From: Vibrio salilacus | GTDB taxonomy: Bacteria; Pseudomonadota; Gammaproteobacteria; Enterobacterales; Vibrionaceae | NCBI RefSeq assembly: GCF_002811245.1 | Contig: NZ_NIVQ01000003.1 | Location: 1 to 64,000 of the forward strand | DNA length: 64,000 bases | Direction: 5' to 3' | In this document: positions 1 through 12,981 of the stretch, piece after piece | How positions within the stretch are numbered: position 1 is the first letter of the stretch | How the letters are laid out: each line of letters begins with the position of its first letter | Notes under the pieces: generated by a model | Database searches by the model: none | Seen by the model: only the letters and a program-made list of their open reading frames with translations | What the model was told of the DNA's origin: nothing | Translations under genes and position numbers: made by a program

Positions 1-39
1 CTGAGATGTATTTTAACACCTCTATTTAGGTGGCCAAAT

Positions 40-408
40 TTACTGTACCACTACAGTCATATGATCAAGACCTAATAGCAAGCCTAGACCGTACCCAACA
101 ATAGAGGTAAAGGCAACTTGGCCTAAGCCAGTTAAAACAGAGACACCACCAAGAGAACGAATCAGCTTTATATCGAGTTTTATACCAACAAGGAAGAGTA
201 ATACGGCAATCCCTAGCTCAGAGAGTAGGTCAATTTGTTCTTGTGAATGGACTAGGTCAAGGCCGGATGGGCCAACAAGTAGGCCTACACCAATAAAACT
301 GACAATTAATGGCTGCTTTAGCAAAATACCAAAGAACCCGAGTAAGGTTGCAACAAGAAGCAGTAATGAGATTTCGATGAAAATGGATTGCTCAATCAAT
401 TCAGTCAT
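40..408 (-). pseudogene. Cation:proton antiporter (Kef/CPA2 type), N-terminal fragment
   Basis: About 122 residues resembling the N-terminus of monovalent cation:proton antiporters of the CPA2/KefB group, inner-membrane carriers exchanging K+ or Na+ for H+. Three or four hydrophobic segments are visible, with the typical GVGLLVGPSGL and LLFLVGIKLD stretches. The start at 408 is supported by AAGGAG seven bases upstream; an in-frame start at 423 lacks this. Family members run to several hundred residues, but here the frame hits TAA just after a DHMT motif, and no other frame over the remaining 39 bases continues the family. The fragment therefore looks broken rather than merely cut by the window edge. 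An inserted element beginning near position 50 is one explanation; a frameshift is less likely because no frame recovers. Confidence 0.6.
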
Positions 409-576
409 GCGTACTCCTTGCAATAATTTTTAACACACTGTGGTTAGTGATAAATACGCTGAAGATACCACTTAATCAAGTATACAATGGTTAGCAAATG
501 TTGCGTGTGATCTTGCATATTGTTTGCAATGAGAAAAGAGTAAGCCATGACATTCTTGTTAGTATTTGAGCATTGG

Positions 577-3366
577 TTAAGCTAAATACGGCTTGGCACT
601 GGCAACTACCTTTTCCATTTCATCTTGTAATTCAAATAACTCGGGTTCGACCTCTTCTATTGTTGCTCCCGAGCGCAAAGCTTTTTCAATCGTGGCGCAA
701 ATGTTTTTCAAACGAGGTACGCCGCAATAGGAACTGCTGCCATGCAGTTTATGCACGTGGTGAATGAGCTGGTCGAGATTAACCTGATCATCTTTTAATG
801 CACTCTCGACGATCGTATTAACTTCTGGGATCGAGTCGATCAGCATTTGCAGCATATCCCGTGCCAGATCTTGTTTATTTGCCGATTGCTTTAATGCAGC
901 TTGCCAATCAATAATCATGGTGTTGTGCATGTGTTGTGCATTGTCATTCAGTTCTAATACCGTCTCATCAAGCGTATGGCTCGATATATCCAGTTTTTCC
1001 AGTTCCTCTTGTTTGGTATGCGGGCTCCAATGCATCAGAACTTGCTGCAAAACATGCTCTTCAATCGGTTTCGTTAGATAATCGTCCATGCCCGCCGCTA
1101 ATAAGCGATCGCGCTCGCCACTCATCGCATGAGCAGTTACGGCAATCACTGGGGTAGTCGCATTGAGCTTGGTTTGTTTGATGGCGTGACAAGCGGTCAC
1201 TCCATCCATATGCGGCATTTGGATATCCATTAAAATGATATCAAAGTGTTGTTTCTCAGCTTGGTTGACTGCATCCATGCCGTTGGTACAAGTGATAACT
1301 CGTTCCACGCGCTCTTGCAAAAGCGCACAGATAAGCTTGAGGTTGGCTGGATTATCATCGACCGCCATCACGATCAGCGGTAGCGTCTCGTTGTATTCCG
1401 GAGTTGATTCAAGCAGTGGCATACTCTCTTGATTGGCGGCCAGAGTTTGCAACAACTTAATGCGCGAGAGAGGTTTAGTAATACAGTGGATCGGGTATTT
1501 CTGCATCAGATGATCCGACAGGGCAAGCGTGGTACTTGGCGTGCCTACAACCACATGCGGTGCGCAGCGAAGTGCCTGTTCAATCCAGGCTTCTACACTA
1601 GTCTGGTCATTTTCTCGATTGGGGGCTAAGTTTAGCAACACATAGTCATAGTGCTCGGTCTTTTCAGGAAGCGATGAGCGGTAGGTGACCATTAACCCTT
1701 CTTGAACCAATGTCTGCTGGATTACCGAGGCGGCTTGCATGTTCGGCTCGACCAGCAGCAAAGTACGTCGGCGAAGTACTTCTGTTTCAAGCAGTTCGCT
1801 CACTGGCATGTCGGTGGTAATTAAGCGTAAAGTAAACCAGAAGGTTGACCCTTGATGCAGGCGACTGGTAAGGCTGATTTCACCGCCCATTTGACTAACC
1901 AATTTCTGAGTAATTACTAGGCCTAATCCGGTTCCGCCATAGCGACGAGAAATGCTCGCATCGGCTTGACTAAAGGCTTGGAACAGTTGTGATTGTTGGC
2001 GCTCAGAGATACCAATGCCGGTGTCTCGCACCATGAACTGCAGTTCAACCGAATCGTCTCGTTGTGAACGCAGTTCAACGCTAATATCGATGTTACCGCG
2101 CTCGGTAAATTTAATTGAGTTGCCGACCAGATTGGTTAAAACTTGCTGGATTCGAAGTGGATCTCCGACCAAGCCAGGTGGAATTTTAGGGTCGATCTTT
2201 AGCGTCAGCTCAAGGCCTTTTTCATGAGCACTGGTGGCCTGTAGATTGACCACTTCTTCCAATGAAGTTTGGAAATCAAAAGGAATATTTTCTAGCGCCA
2301 GTTTCCCTGCTTCAAGCTTAGAAAAATCCAGAATGTCATTAATGATGTTGAGTAAGTTATTGGCGGATTTCTCTATCGTCTGCAGATAATCAGTTTGGCT
2401 ATTGGTCAGCGTGGTTTTAAGCAACTGACGAGTAAAACCAATCACGCCATTGAGTGGGGTGCGCAATTCGTGTGACATATTGGCAAGGAACTCAGATTTT
2501 ACTCGAGCTGCCTCTTGAGCGCGTTTTTTAGCGATATCGAGCTCAACGTTTTGAATCTCTAACTGCTCTAAGGTTTCACGTAAATCTGAAGTGGCCTGAT
2601 CGATACTGTGCTGCATCTCGACATGATATTCCGACAAAGAGACCGCCATCGAGTTGATGCCATTTTTGAGGGAGTCGAGCTCACCATGCATTTTGCCTTC
2701 GATACGGACATCAAGGTGACCACGACGAATTCGGTCGACCATGTTTTTCATATGTGAAATCGGCCGCGTGACATCATGCATCAGGCGATAGGCAAATACA
2801 GCAGATAAGCCAAGGCCGATCAAAAGCACTAAACAAGCGGAAAAAATTTCTTGGTATTGCTGTAAACGCAATGAGGATAAATCGAGTTCAATCGCGACAT
2901 AACCCACTGCAGGATTGGCAATTTTGCCTTTTATTGTTGCAACCAAACCCGACTCGGCAATCACAGGAGCGCGAAGAATTAGAGTGTTACCTTTCAGTTT
3001 TGAGCTGACCAACATAGGAATCGGTTCATTACGCGGGAAAGTCAGCAGCTCAAAGTTAGGGTGAAAGTTTGAGGTCACGAACAGTTCGTGGTTGTAATCA
3101 AACACGGCAATACTGCGAACAAACTTAGAGTTCTTACGATGTGCATAGCTAATGATGCGACGTACAGATTCGCGACTGTTGTTTTTTAACCCATCTTCAC
3201 TGGCGATAGCCAAAGGTTCAATGATATTCAGGCCTGAATTGACCACCTGAGTCTCAAGGTCGTGGTAGCGATTGAACGAGAAAAAGGCACTCAAAAGTAA
3301 ACCAATAATCAGGGTTGGAGCCAAAGTGAGAGTAATAACGCGAGCGCGCAAGCCATATCTGGTCAT
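577..3366 (-). CDS. barA: Hybrid sensor histidine kinase BarA (VarS)
   Basis: Tripartite membrane sensor kinase of the BarA/UvrY (VarS/VarA in Vibrio) system, which drives Csr small-RNA synthesis and so carbon storage, motility and virulence switching. Order in 929 residues: TM1 about 10-30, periplasmic sensor 32-170, TM2 about 175-195, HAMP 195-250, HisKA with phospho-acceptor His299 (motif FLANMSHELRTPLNG), HATPase with N box NLVGNSIKF and G boxes DTGIGI and GGTGLGL, a degenerate receiver-like region 530-645, a true receiver with Asp714 (ILMD) and Lys in YLTKP, and a C-terminal HPt domain with His872 (HKLHGSSSY). Length and order match E. coli BarA. It is divergent from rlmD, as barA and rlmD are in E. 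coli, with 177 bp between starts. No key catalytic residue is missing. Confidence 0.96.
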   Translation of the reverse strand: MTRYGLRARVITLTLAPTLIIGLLLSAFFSFNRYHDLETQVVNSGLNIIEPLAIASEDGLKNNSRESVRRIISYAHRKNSKFVRSIAVFDYNHELFVTSNFHPNFELLTFPRNEPIPMLVSSKLKGNTLILRAPVIAESGLVATIKGKIANPAVGYVAIELDLSSLRLQQYQEIFSACLVLLIGLGLSAVFAYRLMHDVTRPISHMKNMVDRIRRGHLDVRIEGKMHGELDSLKNGINSMAVSLSEYHVEMQHSIDQATSDLRETLEQLEIQNVELDIAKKRAQEAARVKSEFLANMSHELRTPLNGVIGFTRQLLKTTLTNSQTDYLQTIEKSANNLLNIINDILDFSKLEAGKLALENIPFDFQTSLEEVVNLQATSAHEKGLELTLKIDPKIPPGLVGDPLRIQQVLTNLVGNSIKFTERGNIDISVELRSQRDDSVELQFMVRDTGIGISERQQSQLFQAFSQADASISRRYGGTGLGLVITQKLVSQMGGEISLTSRLHQGSTFWFTLRLITTDMPVSELLETEVLRRRTLLLVEPNMQAASVIQQTLVQEGLMVTYRSSLPEKTEHYDYVLLNLAPNRENDQTSVEAWIEQALRCAPHVVVGTPSTTLALSDHLMQKYPIHCITKPLSRIKLLQTLAANQESMPLLESTPEYNETLPLIVMAVDDNPANLKLICALLQERVERVITCTNGMDAVNQAEKQHFDIILMDIQMPHMDGVTACHAIKQTKLNATTPVIAVTAHAMSGERDRLLAAGMDDYLTKPIEEHVLQQVLMHWSPHTKQEELEKLDISSHTLDETVLELNDNAQHMHNTMIIDWQAALKQSANKQDLARDMLQMLIDSIPEVNTIVESALKDDQVNLDQLIHHVHKLHGSSSYCGVPRLKNICATIEKALRSGATIEEVEPELFELQDEMEKVVASAKPYLA

Positions 3367-3543
3367 TATTGTCTAAACATCGTGGTGTGGATATGGGAAA
3401 ATAGTCGCAATAAAAGCTGAGACTGCCGAATGGTTAAGCATAATCAACTCGGTCGGCTCAGACAATGATTCAAATACAAAAGCTAGCACGCAAGCATCTT
3501 TTCGAGCAACTGGCTACTAGACCACCAAATACAGGCAATCACC

Positions 3544-4863
3544 ATGGCGCGTTTTTTCCAACCAAAGAAAAAAAATCAACTCAATACCAAGCATCAGTCA
3601 TTTATGGTTGAAAAGCTTGACCATCATGGTGCAGGAATCGCCTACCAAAATAAAAAACCGATTTTTATAGAAGGGGCGCTGCCAGGCGAGCAAGTGTTGG
3701 GTCAGTTGAGTGAAAGTAAAAGTAAGTTTGCTCGCGCCAATCTGATCAAAGTACAAAAAGCCAGTGAACAGCGCGTCTCACCAGTCTGTGCTTATTATCA
3801 AGAGTGCGGCGGTTGTAATATGCAACACCTTAGCATTGAATCACAACAACAATACAAACAACAAACCTTGAACCAGTTGATGAGTAAGTTTGCTAGGCAA
3901 AGTATGGACCTAGAACCGCCGATCTTGGGTTCAGAACAAGGTTACCGTCGCCGGACTCGAATAAGTCTTAAGTTGAATAAAAAAACGCGCGCTCTTGAGT
4001 TTGGTTTTCGTAAAAAACACAGTAATGAGATTGTCAACGTTACCCATTGTCCGGTGCTTGAGCGCGAACTCGATAGTTTGGTTGAACCTTTGTATCAACT
4101 GCTGCAGACCTTCTCTAACCAAGAACATTTGGGTCACCTTGAGCTAGTCAAAGGCGATAACACGCGTGTGATCGTCTTGCGTCACCTCAAACCATTAGCC
4201 AAGCAAGATCAGCAATCGTTGCAGCAGTTTGCCAACCAGCATCAGGCGACGCTCTATTTAATGCCCGACAGTGAAAAGCTTGAGCATATTGCTGGAGCGC
4301 GCGCGTATTACTTAGAGGCAGGAGTGAAGATACCGTTTGAGCCGAATAATTTCATTCAAGTTAACCAAAGCGTTAACCAAGCGATGGTTAAGCAAGCATT
4401 GAATTGGCTCGCGCTAACCGCTCAAGACCGAGTTCTGGATCTGTTCTGTGGCTTGGGTAATTTCAGTTTACCGATCGCCCAGAAAGCGACCCATGTTGTT
4501 GGGGTTGAAGGGGTAGATACGATGGTCGCCAAAGCAAAAGAGAATGCGGCGATGAACGCGATTGATAATACGCAGTTCTACCAGGCGAATTTAGAACAAG
4601 GGATCGCTGGTCAGCCCTGGGCGGCAGAAAAATTTGATAAAATACTGCTCGATCCAGCTCGAGCAGGAGCCAGTGGGGTCATCGAACAAATTTCAACACT
4701 CGGTGCGAGCAGAATTGTGTATGTTTCTTGCAATCCTGCTACCCTAGCAAGGGATTCACTCAGCTTACTCAGTCAGGGCTACAAGTTACAGAAATTAGGT
4801 ATGCTCGATATGTTTCCGCATACCAGTCATCTCGAGTCGATGGCACTCTTTGTAAAGGATTAA
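3544..4863 (+). CDS. rlmD: 23S rRNA (uracil-1939-C5)-methyltransferase RlmD
   Basis: SAM-dependent methyltransferase that makes m5U1939 in 23S rRNA (formerly RumA). The 439 residues show an N-terminal TRAM/OB domain (about 16-75), four Fe-S cluster ligands Cys82, Cys88, Cys91 and Cys169, a class I SAM fold with the [14 protein letters not shown] motif near 297-310, and catalytic nucleophile Cys396 in [12 protein letters not shown]. All residues expected from the E. coli enzyme are present. It lies 73 bp upstream of relA in the same direction, the arrangement found in E. coli, so co-transcription is possible. The long lysine-rich N-terminus (QPKKKNQ) is normal for Vibrio members. Confidence 0.96.
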   Translation: MARFFQPKKKNQLNTKHQSFMVEKLDHHGAGIAYQNKKPIFIEGALPGEQVLGQLSESKSKFARANLIKVQKASEQRVSPVCAYYQECGGCNMQHLSIESQQQYKQQTLNQLMSKFARQSMDLEPPILGSEQGYRRRTRISLKLNKKTRALEFGFRKKHSNEIVNVTHCPVLERELDSLVEPLYQLLQTFSNQEHLGHLELVKGDNTRVIVLRHLKPLAKQDQQSLQQFANQHQATLYLMPDSEKLEHIAGARAYYLEAGVKIPFEPNNFIQVNQSVNQAMVKQALNWLALTAQDRVLDLFCGLGNFSLPIAQKATHVVGVEGVDTMVAKAKENAAMNAIDNTQFYQANLEQGIAGQPWAAEKFDKILLDPARAGASGVIEQISTLGASRIVYVSCNPATLARDSLSLLSQGYKLQKLGMLDMFPHTSHLESMALFVKD

Positions 4864-4936
4864 AACGAACTTTGGCGGCGGTTGAGAGTCTCATCATGCG
4901 GCAGTTCGAACACAAAAATATAATGGGACTAAAAGA

Positions 4937-7156
4937 ATGGTTGCGGTAAGAAGCGCACATTTAAATCAAGACGAACAGTTTGAGCTAGACAAGTGGATTG
5001 CGAGCTTAGGGCAAGAGTCGGGCGTAGCAAAGCGTTTGAAAGAAGTCTATTTACGCGGTGAAGCGATTTTAGAAGGTAACGAGCAAGGTCCACTGCTGCT
5101 TTGGCGCGGCCGAGAAATGATCGAAATTCTTATCACTCTGTCAATGGACAAAGCAACGTTAGTGGCAGCGATGCTATTTCCGCTGGTGGCAAGCGGTGCG
5201 TATGAGCGCGAACAGTTTGAAGAGGACTTCGGCAAAGAGACCATTAAGCTGATTGATGGTGTCGAAGAGATGGCTGCACTTGGCCAGTTGAATATCACCC
5301 TTGAAGGGAGCGCGGCTTCCTCCCAAGTCGACAACGTGCGCCGCATGTTGCTGGCGATGGTCGATGATTTTCGTTGCGTGGTGATTAAGCTCGCCGAGCG
5401 TATTTGCAATCTGATTGAAGTTAAAAAAGCGCCTGACGAAGTACGCCGAGCCGCGGCAAAAGAGTGTGCCAATATTTATGCGCCGCTTGCTAACCGTTTG
5501 GGCATTGGTCAGCTTAAGTGGGAAATTGAAGATTACGCATTTCGTTACCAACAGCCTGAGACCTACAAACAAATCGCTAAGCAGCTTTCAGAGCGCCGTA
5601 TTGTGCGTGAGCAATACATTAAAAACTTCGTTGATGATTTAACCGCCGAGATGAAAGCGGCAGGTATCAAAGCCGAGGTCAGCGGTCGTCCTAAACACAT
5701 CTACAGTATTTGGCGCAAAATGCAGAAGAAGGGCTTAGATTTTGATGAGCTATTCGACGTGCGCGCGGTGCGTATCATTGCAGAACAACTGCAAGACTGC
5801 TACGCCGCACTGGGCATGGTGCATACCAAATATAGGCACTTGCCGAGTGAATTTGATGATTACGTTGCCAACCCTAAACCCAACGGTTATCAATCGATTC
5901 ACACTGTGATCTTAGGGCCAGAAGGCAAAACCATCGAGATTCAGATCCGTACTAAAGACATGCACGAAGATTCTGAACTGGGTGTTGCTGCGCACTGGAA
6001 ATACAAAGAAGGTGGCGCGAGTCGCAGTGGCTACGACGAAAAAATTACCTGGTTGCGTAAACTGCTTGATTGGCAAGAAGAGATGTCCGATTCGGGTGAG
6101 ATGCTTGATGAACTTCGCAGCCAAGTGTTTGATGATCGTGTTTATGCCTTTACGCCGCGCGGCGATGTGGTCGATTTACCGATGGGCGCAACGCCACTCG
6201 ACTTTGCATACCATATCCACTCTGAAGTAGGCCATCGCTGTATTGGAGCTAAGGTAGCAGGGCGCATTGTCCCGTTCACCCACAAGCTGCAAATGGGCGA
6301 TCAAGTTGAGATCATTACCGCCAAAGAGCCGAATCCTTCGCGAGACTGGTTGAACCCGTCAATGGGCTTTGTTACCTCCGGTCGCGCACGCGCCAAGATC
6401 AATGCATGGTTCCGTAAGCAATCGCGTGAGAAAAACCTCGAAGCAGGGCGCGAGATCTTAGAAGCGGAATTGAGCAAAATTGGCGCAACCTTTAAAGATG
6501 CTCAGCAATATGCTTTGAAGCGCTTTAACGTCAATAGTGCCGACGAGTTGTATGTTGGCATCGGCAGTGGTGATTTGCGTATTAACCAAATCATTAACCA
6601 CATTAATGCTTTAGTGAATAAGCCAACCGCGGAAGAAGAAGATAAACAAGCGCTTGAGAAACTGCAAGAAGCTGGCAATAAAGCGTCTACGCACAGTCGT
6701 CCTAAGAAAGATGCGGTCGTGGTTGAAGGGGTCGATAACTTAATGACCCATCTTGCTCGTTGCTGTCAGCCGATTCCTGGCGACGAGATTTCAGGTTACA
6801 TCACTCAAGGTCGAGGTATCTCTGTTCACCGTAGTGATTGTGAACAGCTAGAGGAACTGCGCCATCATGCGCCAGAGCGTATCATTGATACAGTATGGGG
6901 CAGTGGTTTTGTCGGATCATACATCTTAACGGTGCGAATTGAAGCGATGGAGCGCAGTGGTCTACTTAAAGATATCACCACGCTGTTTGCCAATGAAAAG
7001 ATCAAAGTGACCAGCATGAAGAACCGAGTCGATTATCGTCGACAGTTGGCCATCATGGACTTTGGATTGGAAGTCACTAATTTGGAAGTGTTCTCACGAG
7101 TGTCTAAGCGTGTCGAGCAGATTAAAGATGTAATGAGAGTGAAACGCCTCGGCTAA
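4937..7156 (+). CDS. relA: GTP pyrophosphokinase RelA (stringent response)
   Basis: Ribosome-associated (p)ppGpp synthetase I, which transfers pyrophosphate from ATP to GTP or GDP when uncharged tRNA occupies the A site. The 739 residues start MVAVRSAH like E. coli RelA. The N-terminal pseudo-hydrolase domain lacks the catalytic HD pair: around residue 80 the sequence is LFPLVAS, as in RelA and unlike bifunctional SpoT. The synthetase domain spans about 235-350 with the NPKPNGYQSIHT loop. A TGS domain follows (about 402-465), then a zinc-finger-like segment with a CCQPIPGDE motif near 613 and a C-terminal ACT domain (about 665-739). A strong terminator and a palindromic repeat follow before mazG. 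Confidence 0.97.
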   Translation: MVAVRSAHLNQDEQFELDKWIASLGQESGVAKRLKEVYLRGEAILEGNEQGPLLLWRGREMIEILITLSMDKATLVAAMLFPLVASGAYEREQFEEDFGKETIKLIDGVEEMAALGQLNITLEGSAASSQVDNVRRMLLAMVDDFRCVVIKLAERICNLIEVKKAPDEVRRAAAKECANIYAPLANRLGIGQLKWEIEDYAFRYQQPETYKQIAKQLSERRIVREQYIKNFVDDLTAEMKAAGIKAEVSGRPKHIYSIWRKMQKKGLDFDELFDVRAVRIIAEQLQDCYAALGMVHTKYRHLPSEFDDYVANPKPNGYQSIHTVILGPEGKTIEIQIRTKDMHEDSELGVAAHWKYKEGGASRSGYDEKITWLRKLLDWQEEMSDSGEMLDELRSQVFDDRVYAFTPRGDVVDLPMGATPLDFAYHIHSEVGHRCIGAKVAGRIVPFTHKLQMGDQVEIITAKEPNPSRDWLNPSMGFVTSGRARAKINAWFRKQSREKNLEAGREILEAELSKIGATFKDAQQYALKRFNVNSADELYVGIGSGDLRINQIINHINALVNKPTAEEEDKQALEKLQEAGNKASTHSRPKKDAVVVEGVDNLMTHLARCCQPIPGDEISGYITQGRGISVHRSDCEQLEELRHHAPERIIDTVWGSGFVGSYILTVRIEAMERSGLLKDITTLFANEKIKVTSMKNRVDYRRQLAIMDFGLEVTNLEVFSRVSKRVEQIKDVMRVKRLG

Positions 7157-7283
7157 AATTCTCGTCATACTTGAAGCTGATAGCGTTGTTGCCTGCGCTC
7201 ACTCGCTCCATCACATAGACGAGCTATGCTCAGGAGTCTCGCTCGCTTGCCGCCTAGCTACAGCTTCAATTATTTAGAGAATT
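7157..7283. repeat. 127-bp imperfect palindromic intergenic element
   Basis: A long imperfect palindrome directly after the relA stop codon. Outer arms AATTCTC and GAGAATT bound it. Inside, CTTGAAGCTG...TAGC pairs with GCTA.CAGCTTCAA, and the tip folds as CATAG-ACGAG-CTATG. It resembles dispersed ERIC-like or REP-like intergenic repeats that I recall from Vibrio genomes, but I see only this copy in the window, so its repetitive nature is inferred. It would form a large cruciform or RNA stem in the relA 3' untranslated region. Confidence 0.6.
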
Positions 7284-7294
7284 GATCAACGTAT

Positions 7295-7328
7295 AAAAAG
7301 GTGAGTGGTTTTGGCTGCTCACCTTTTT
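7295..7328 (+). terminator. Rho-independent terminator after relA
   Basis: Stem AAAAAGGTGAG / CTCACCTTTTT with a 12-nt loop, followed by a T run. It ends the relA unit 30 bp upstream of mazG and is symmetric in A and T tracts. Confidence 0.85.
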
Positions 7329-7358
7329 CTTTAGTAGAAAGGTTTAAAGGAACAGAAA

Positions 7359-8156
7359 ATGAGTCATCCAATTGAACAATTAGAACAAATTATGGCGAAG
7401 TTGCGTGACCCACAAAGCGGTTGTCCGTGGGATTTAAAGCAGAGCTTCGATACTATCGTCCCGCACACCATCGAAGAGACCTACGAGGTGGTGGATGCCA
7501 TTCAAAATCGAGATTGGCCCAACTTAAAAGAAGAACTCGGTGATTTGTTGTTTCAAGTGATCTTCTACAGCCAGTTAGCTAAAGAGCAAGACTTGTTTGA
7601 CTTTTCGCAGGTTGTTGAGGCGGTGAATGAAAAACTTACTCGTCGTCATCCGCATGTTTTTTCTGATGTTGAGTTTGAAAACGACGAGCAAATCAATGCT
7701 AACTGGGAAGCGGAAAAAGCCAAAGAAAAAGCACAAGCAGGCAAAACGCAGCAAAGTATTCTAGACTCTATACCAGTCTCTTTACCGGCGCTTTCACGTG
7801 CGACAAAAATACAAAAGAAAGTCGCTAAATATGGTTTTGATTGGCCAACGATTGGCCCTGTTGCGGCTAAGGTTCAAGAAGAGATTGAAGAGGTGTTGGA
7901 CGAAGCATTGCAAGTGACGCCTGATGAAGAAAAAGTCGAACTTGAGGTCGGGGACTTGCTCTTTGCTACGGTCAATTTAGCCCGTCATTTGGGGAAAAAC
8001 CCAGAAGTTGCGTTGGCTAAAGCTAATCTTAAATTTACCCGACGGTTTGGTGAAATTGAGCATAAAGTCGACCAATCCGGACGACAATTAAACGATTGTA
8101 CATTGGAGCAATTGGAACAGTATTGGCAGCAAGTGAAGCGAGATGAGCTAAAGTGA
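7359..8156 (+). CDS. mazG: Nucleoside triphosphate pyrophosphohydrolase MazG
   Basis: Hydrolyses canonical and aberrant NTPs to NMP plus pyrophosphate. In E. coli it also lowers the nucleotide pool behind ppGpp and sits beside relA and mazEF. The 265 residues contain two tandem MazG domains: EETYEVVDAI and ELGDLLFQV in the first, EEIEEVLDEA and EVGDLLFA in the second, giving the EExxE...ExxD metal-binding pattern twice. The start has a good AGGAA ribosome site. No mazEF genes lie between relA and mazG, unlike E. coli. A terminator separates it from relA. Confidence 0.95.
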   Translation: MSHPIEQLEQIMAKLRDPQSGCPWDLKQSFDTIVPHTIEETYEVVDAIQNRDWPNLKEELGDLLFQVIFYSQLAKEQDLFDFSQVVEAVNEKLTRRHPHVFSDVEFENDEQINANWEAEKAKEKAQAGKTQQSILDSIPVSLPALSRATKIQKKVAKYGFDWPTIGPVAAKVQEEIEEVLDEALQVTPDEEKVELEVGDLLFATVNLARHLGKNPEVALAKANLKFTRRFGEIEHKVDQSGRQLNDCTLEQLEQYWQQVKRDELK

Positions 8157-8268
8157 ATAGCGTAATTAGCTAAAGCGGCATCTGAGTCTAATGTGACTCA
8201 GAACAATATCTCGATGTCCGTTTTCTCTACGCGCAGTTTGATTTGAAGCAAAAAATAAAAAATTGCAG

Positions 8269-8284
8269 TGTGATAGATTTCACG
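8269..8284 (+). promoter_or_regulatory. Candidate CRP site upstream of pyrG
   Basis: TGTGATAGATTTCACG matches the TGTGA-N6-TCACA consensus at nine of ten positions. About 30 bp downstream lies an extended -10 (TGG then TATATT, 8305-8313). A start near 8320 would put the site centre near -43, close to a class II activator position. This is prediction from sequence only. Confidence 0.5.
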
Positions 8285-8297
8285 TTGTGGCGGATAG

Positions 8298-11476
<3,179 letters not shown>

Positions 11477-11477
11477 G

Positions 11478-11687
11478 ATGAGCCGTTCTGACCGTGTTGC
11501 TGCTATACCTAAAAGAAAGCAACCAACTTATCCGTATCGAGGAAGCTCTAGGTGAGCGCGCTCCTTTCCACGGTCTTAAAGAAGTTAAAGGCCAAGCTTA
11601 ATTCTTAATTGAATAAGTTTAGCTAAATAGCTTATTGAAACCCTCGCTTCGGCGGGGGTTTTTTATGTTTATGGTTTACTTTAGAAC
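11478..11687 (+). repeat. Tandem duplication, copy 2 (broken eno 3' end)
   Basis: 210-bp copy of 11279-11476. It is nearly identical except that 5 bases (AAGTA) are replaced by 18 unrelated bases (around 11502-11519), plus a single-base substitution in the region after the eno stop, small changes after the terminator, and one deleted base. The +13 net change breaks the enolase frame, so only a 25-codon out-of-frame reading remains after its ATG. Its right end contains the real cca stop codon, so the duplication spans the eno/cca convergent junction. Confidence 0.93.
11641..11664 (+). terminator. eno terminator, copy 2
   Basis: Second copy of the CCCTCGC-TTCG-GCGGGGG hairpin with six T residues, lying 12 bp from the cca stop codon. 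It gives eno a backup terminator. Confidence 0.85.
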
Positions 11688-12893
11688 TCCCCTAATCGCT
11701 TCCACTCTGCGCTTTTCCATCTCCACTCGAATCTCTGCACCCTTAAACCCCTCTTTAACGATGTCTTGGACATTAACCGACAGTGCGGCCTGATAGGCAC
11801 TTTCGACTATTTCTTTTTGCAGGTAGTCGACATCTTCAAAACCCGTACGTCCACGACTGTCGGCCATGCAACAAAGCAATATATTATTCAAGCGATCTGG
11901 CTTGCGCCACACATCAAACTTATTAAGCACTTTGAGTTTGGTTTCAGGACGCAGCTCTGCCGCGCGATGTATATTTGAGTGTTGCTCACAGACCATAAGG
12001 GCTAAATCTCGATATTCGTTAGGCACCCGAATTCGTTCACATAACGTTTTGATAAGTTTTAAGCCAGTATGACAATGCATTTTGTGACTTGGCCATTCGC
12101 TTTTGGGCGTAATCCCTTTACCTAAGTCATGCACTTGAGCGGCAAAGCGTACCGGAAGAGACTCACTCAATAATGCCGCCTGTTTTGCGACCAACAGAGT
12201 ATGGATCCCGGTGTCTATTTCTGGGTGCCATTGCTCTGGTTGAGGAACACCAAACAGAGCATTAAGTTCGGGCAGCACCATCTGCAACGCATCACAATCG
12301 CGCAATACTGACAAGAAAACCTGCGGATCAGCGGTTGATAATGATTTGTGCCACTCTTGCCAGACTCGCTCAGGTGTGAGGTGTTTCAGCTCACCGGATT
12401 GGCTAATTTGACGCATCAAGGCCAAGGTTTCTGGTGCAATAGTAAAACCTAAGTGGTGCAGTTTGGCAGCAAAGCGTGCGACACGCAGCACTCGCAAAGG
12501 ATCTTCGGTAAAGGCATTAGAAACATGGCGCAGCACCCGATCTTTAAGATCTTGTTGGCCATTGAAGGGATCGACAATGTCGCCGTTAGGATCTTGAGCC
12601 ATGGCATTAATGGTCAAATCACGCCTGAGCAAATCCTCTTCTAAGGTTACATCGGCAGCAAAGTAGCACTTAAAACCCGTATAACCACTGCCTGTTTTGC
12701 GTTCAGTGCGAGCTAATGCATGCTCTTGCTTGGTTTGCGGGTGTAGAAATACCGGGAAGTCTTTACCCACCGCAGTATAACCTTGATCGAGTAGATCTTG
12801 TGGGGTCGAACCGACTACCACCCAATCTTTATCATAGACAGCTATATTTAGCAGTTGATCGCGAACTGCACCGCCAACAAGGTATCTTTGCAC
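11676..12893 (-). CDS. cca: Multifunctional CCA tRNA nucleotidyltransferase
   Basis: Adds or repairs the 3' CCA end of tRNAs, and in this group also carries an HD phosphohydrolase domain. The 405 residues show the class II nucleotidyltransferase head with GGAVRDQLL and the metal-binding DKD near residues 21-23, the neck/body RNA-binding region ([22 protein letters not shown]), and a C-terminal HD domain with [10 protein letters not shown]. Length is close to E. coli Cca (412). It converges on eno, and its last bases form the edge of the tandem duplication. Upstream it is divergent from gspA with about 90 bp between starts. Confidence 0.96.
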   Translation of the reverse strand: MQRYLVGGAVRDQLLNIAVYDKDWVVVGSTPQDLLDQGYTAVGKDFPVFLHPQTKQEHALARTERKTGSGYTGFKCYFAADVTLEEDLLRRDLTINAMAQDPNGDIVDPFNGQQDLKDRVLRHVSNAFTEDPLRVLRVARFAAKLHHLGFTIAPETLALMRQISQSGELKHLTPERVWQEWHKSLSTADPQVFLSVLRDCDALQMVLPELNALFGVPQPEQWHPEIDTGIHTLLVAKQAALLSESLPVRFAAQVHDLGKGITPKSEWPSHKMHCHTGLKLIKTLCERIRVPNEYRDLALMVCEQHSNIHRAAELRPETKLKVLNKFDVWRKPDRLNNILLCCMADSRGRTGFEDVDYLQKEIVESAYQAALSVNVQDIVKEGFKGAEIRVEMEKRRVEAIRGVLK

Positions 12894-12981
12894 CTAGCTC
12901 TCCCTTTTACTTATCTGGCCATTGGCTATTTGTGTCAGCAATGGTACTTTCCTTAGCAGTAAATTCCCAGAGACGAGAAGT

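Noticed and set aside
11478-11555. 25-codon frame beginning at the duplicated ATGAGCCG
   Set aside because: No ribosome site at a start position, sequence is a frame-shifted enolase remnant; treated as part of the duplication.
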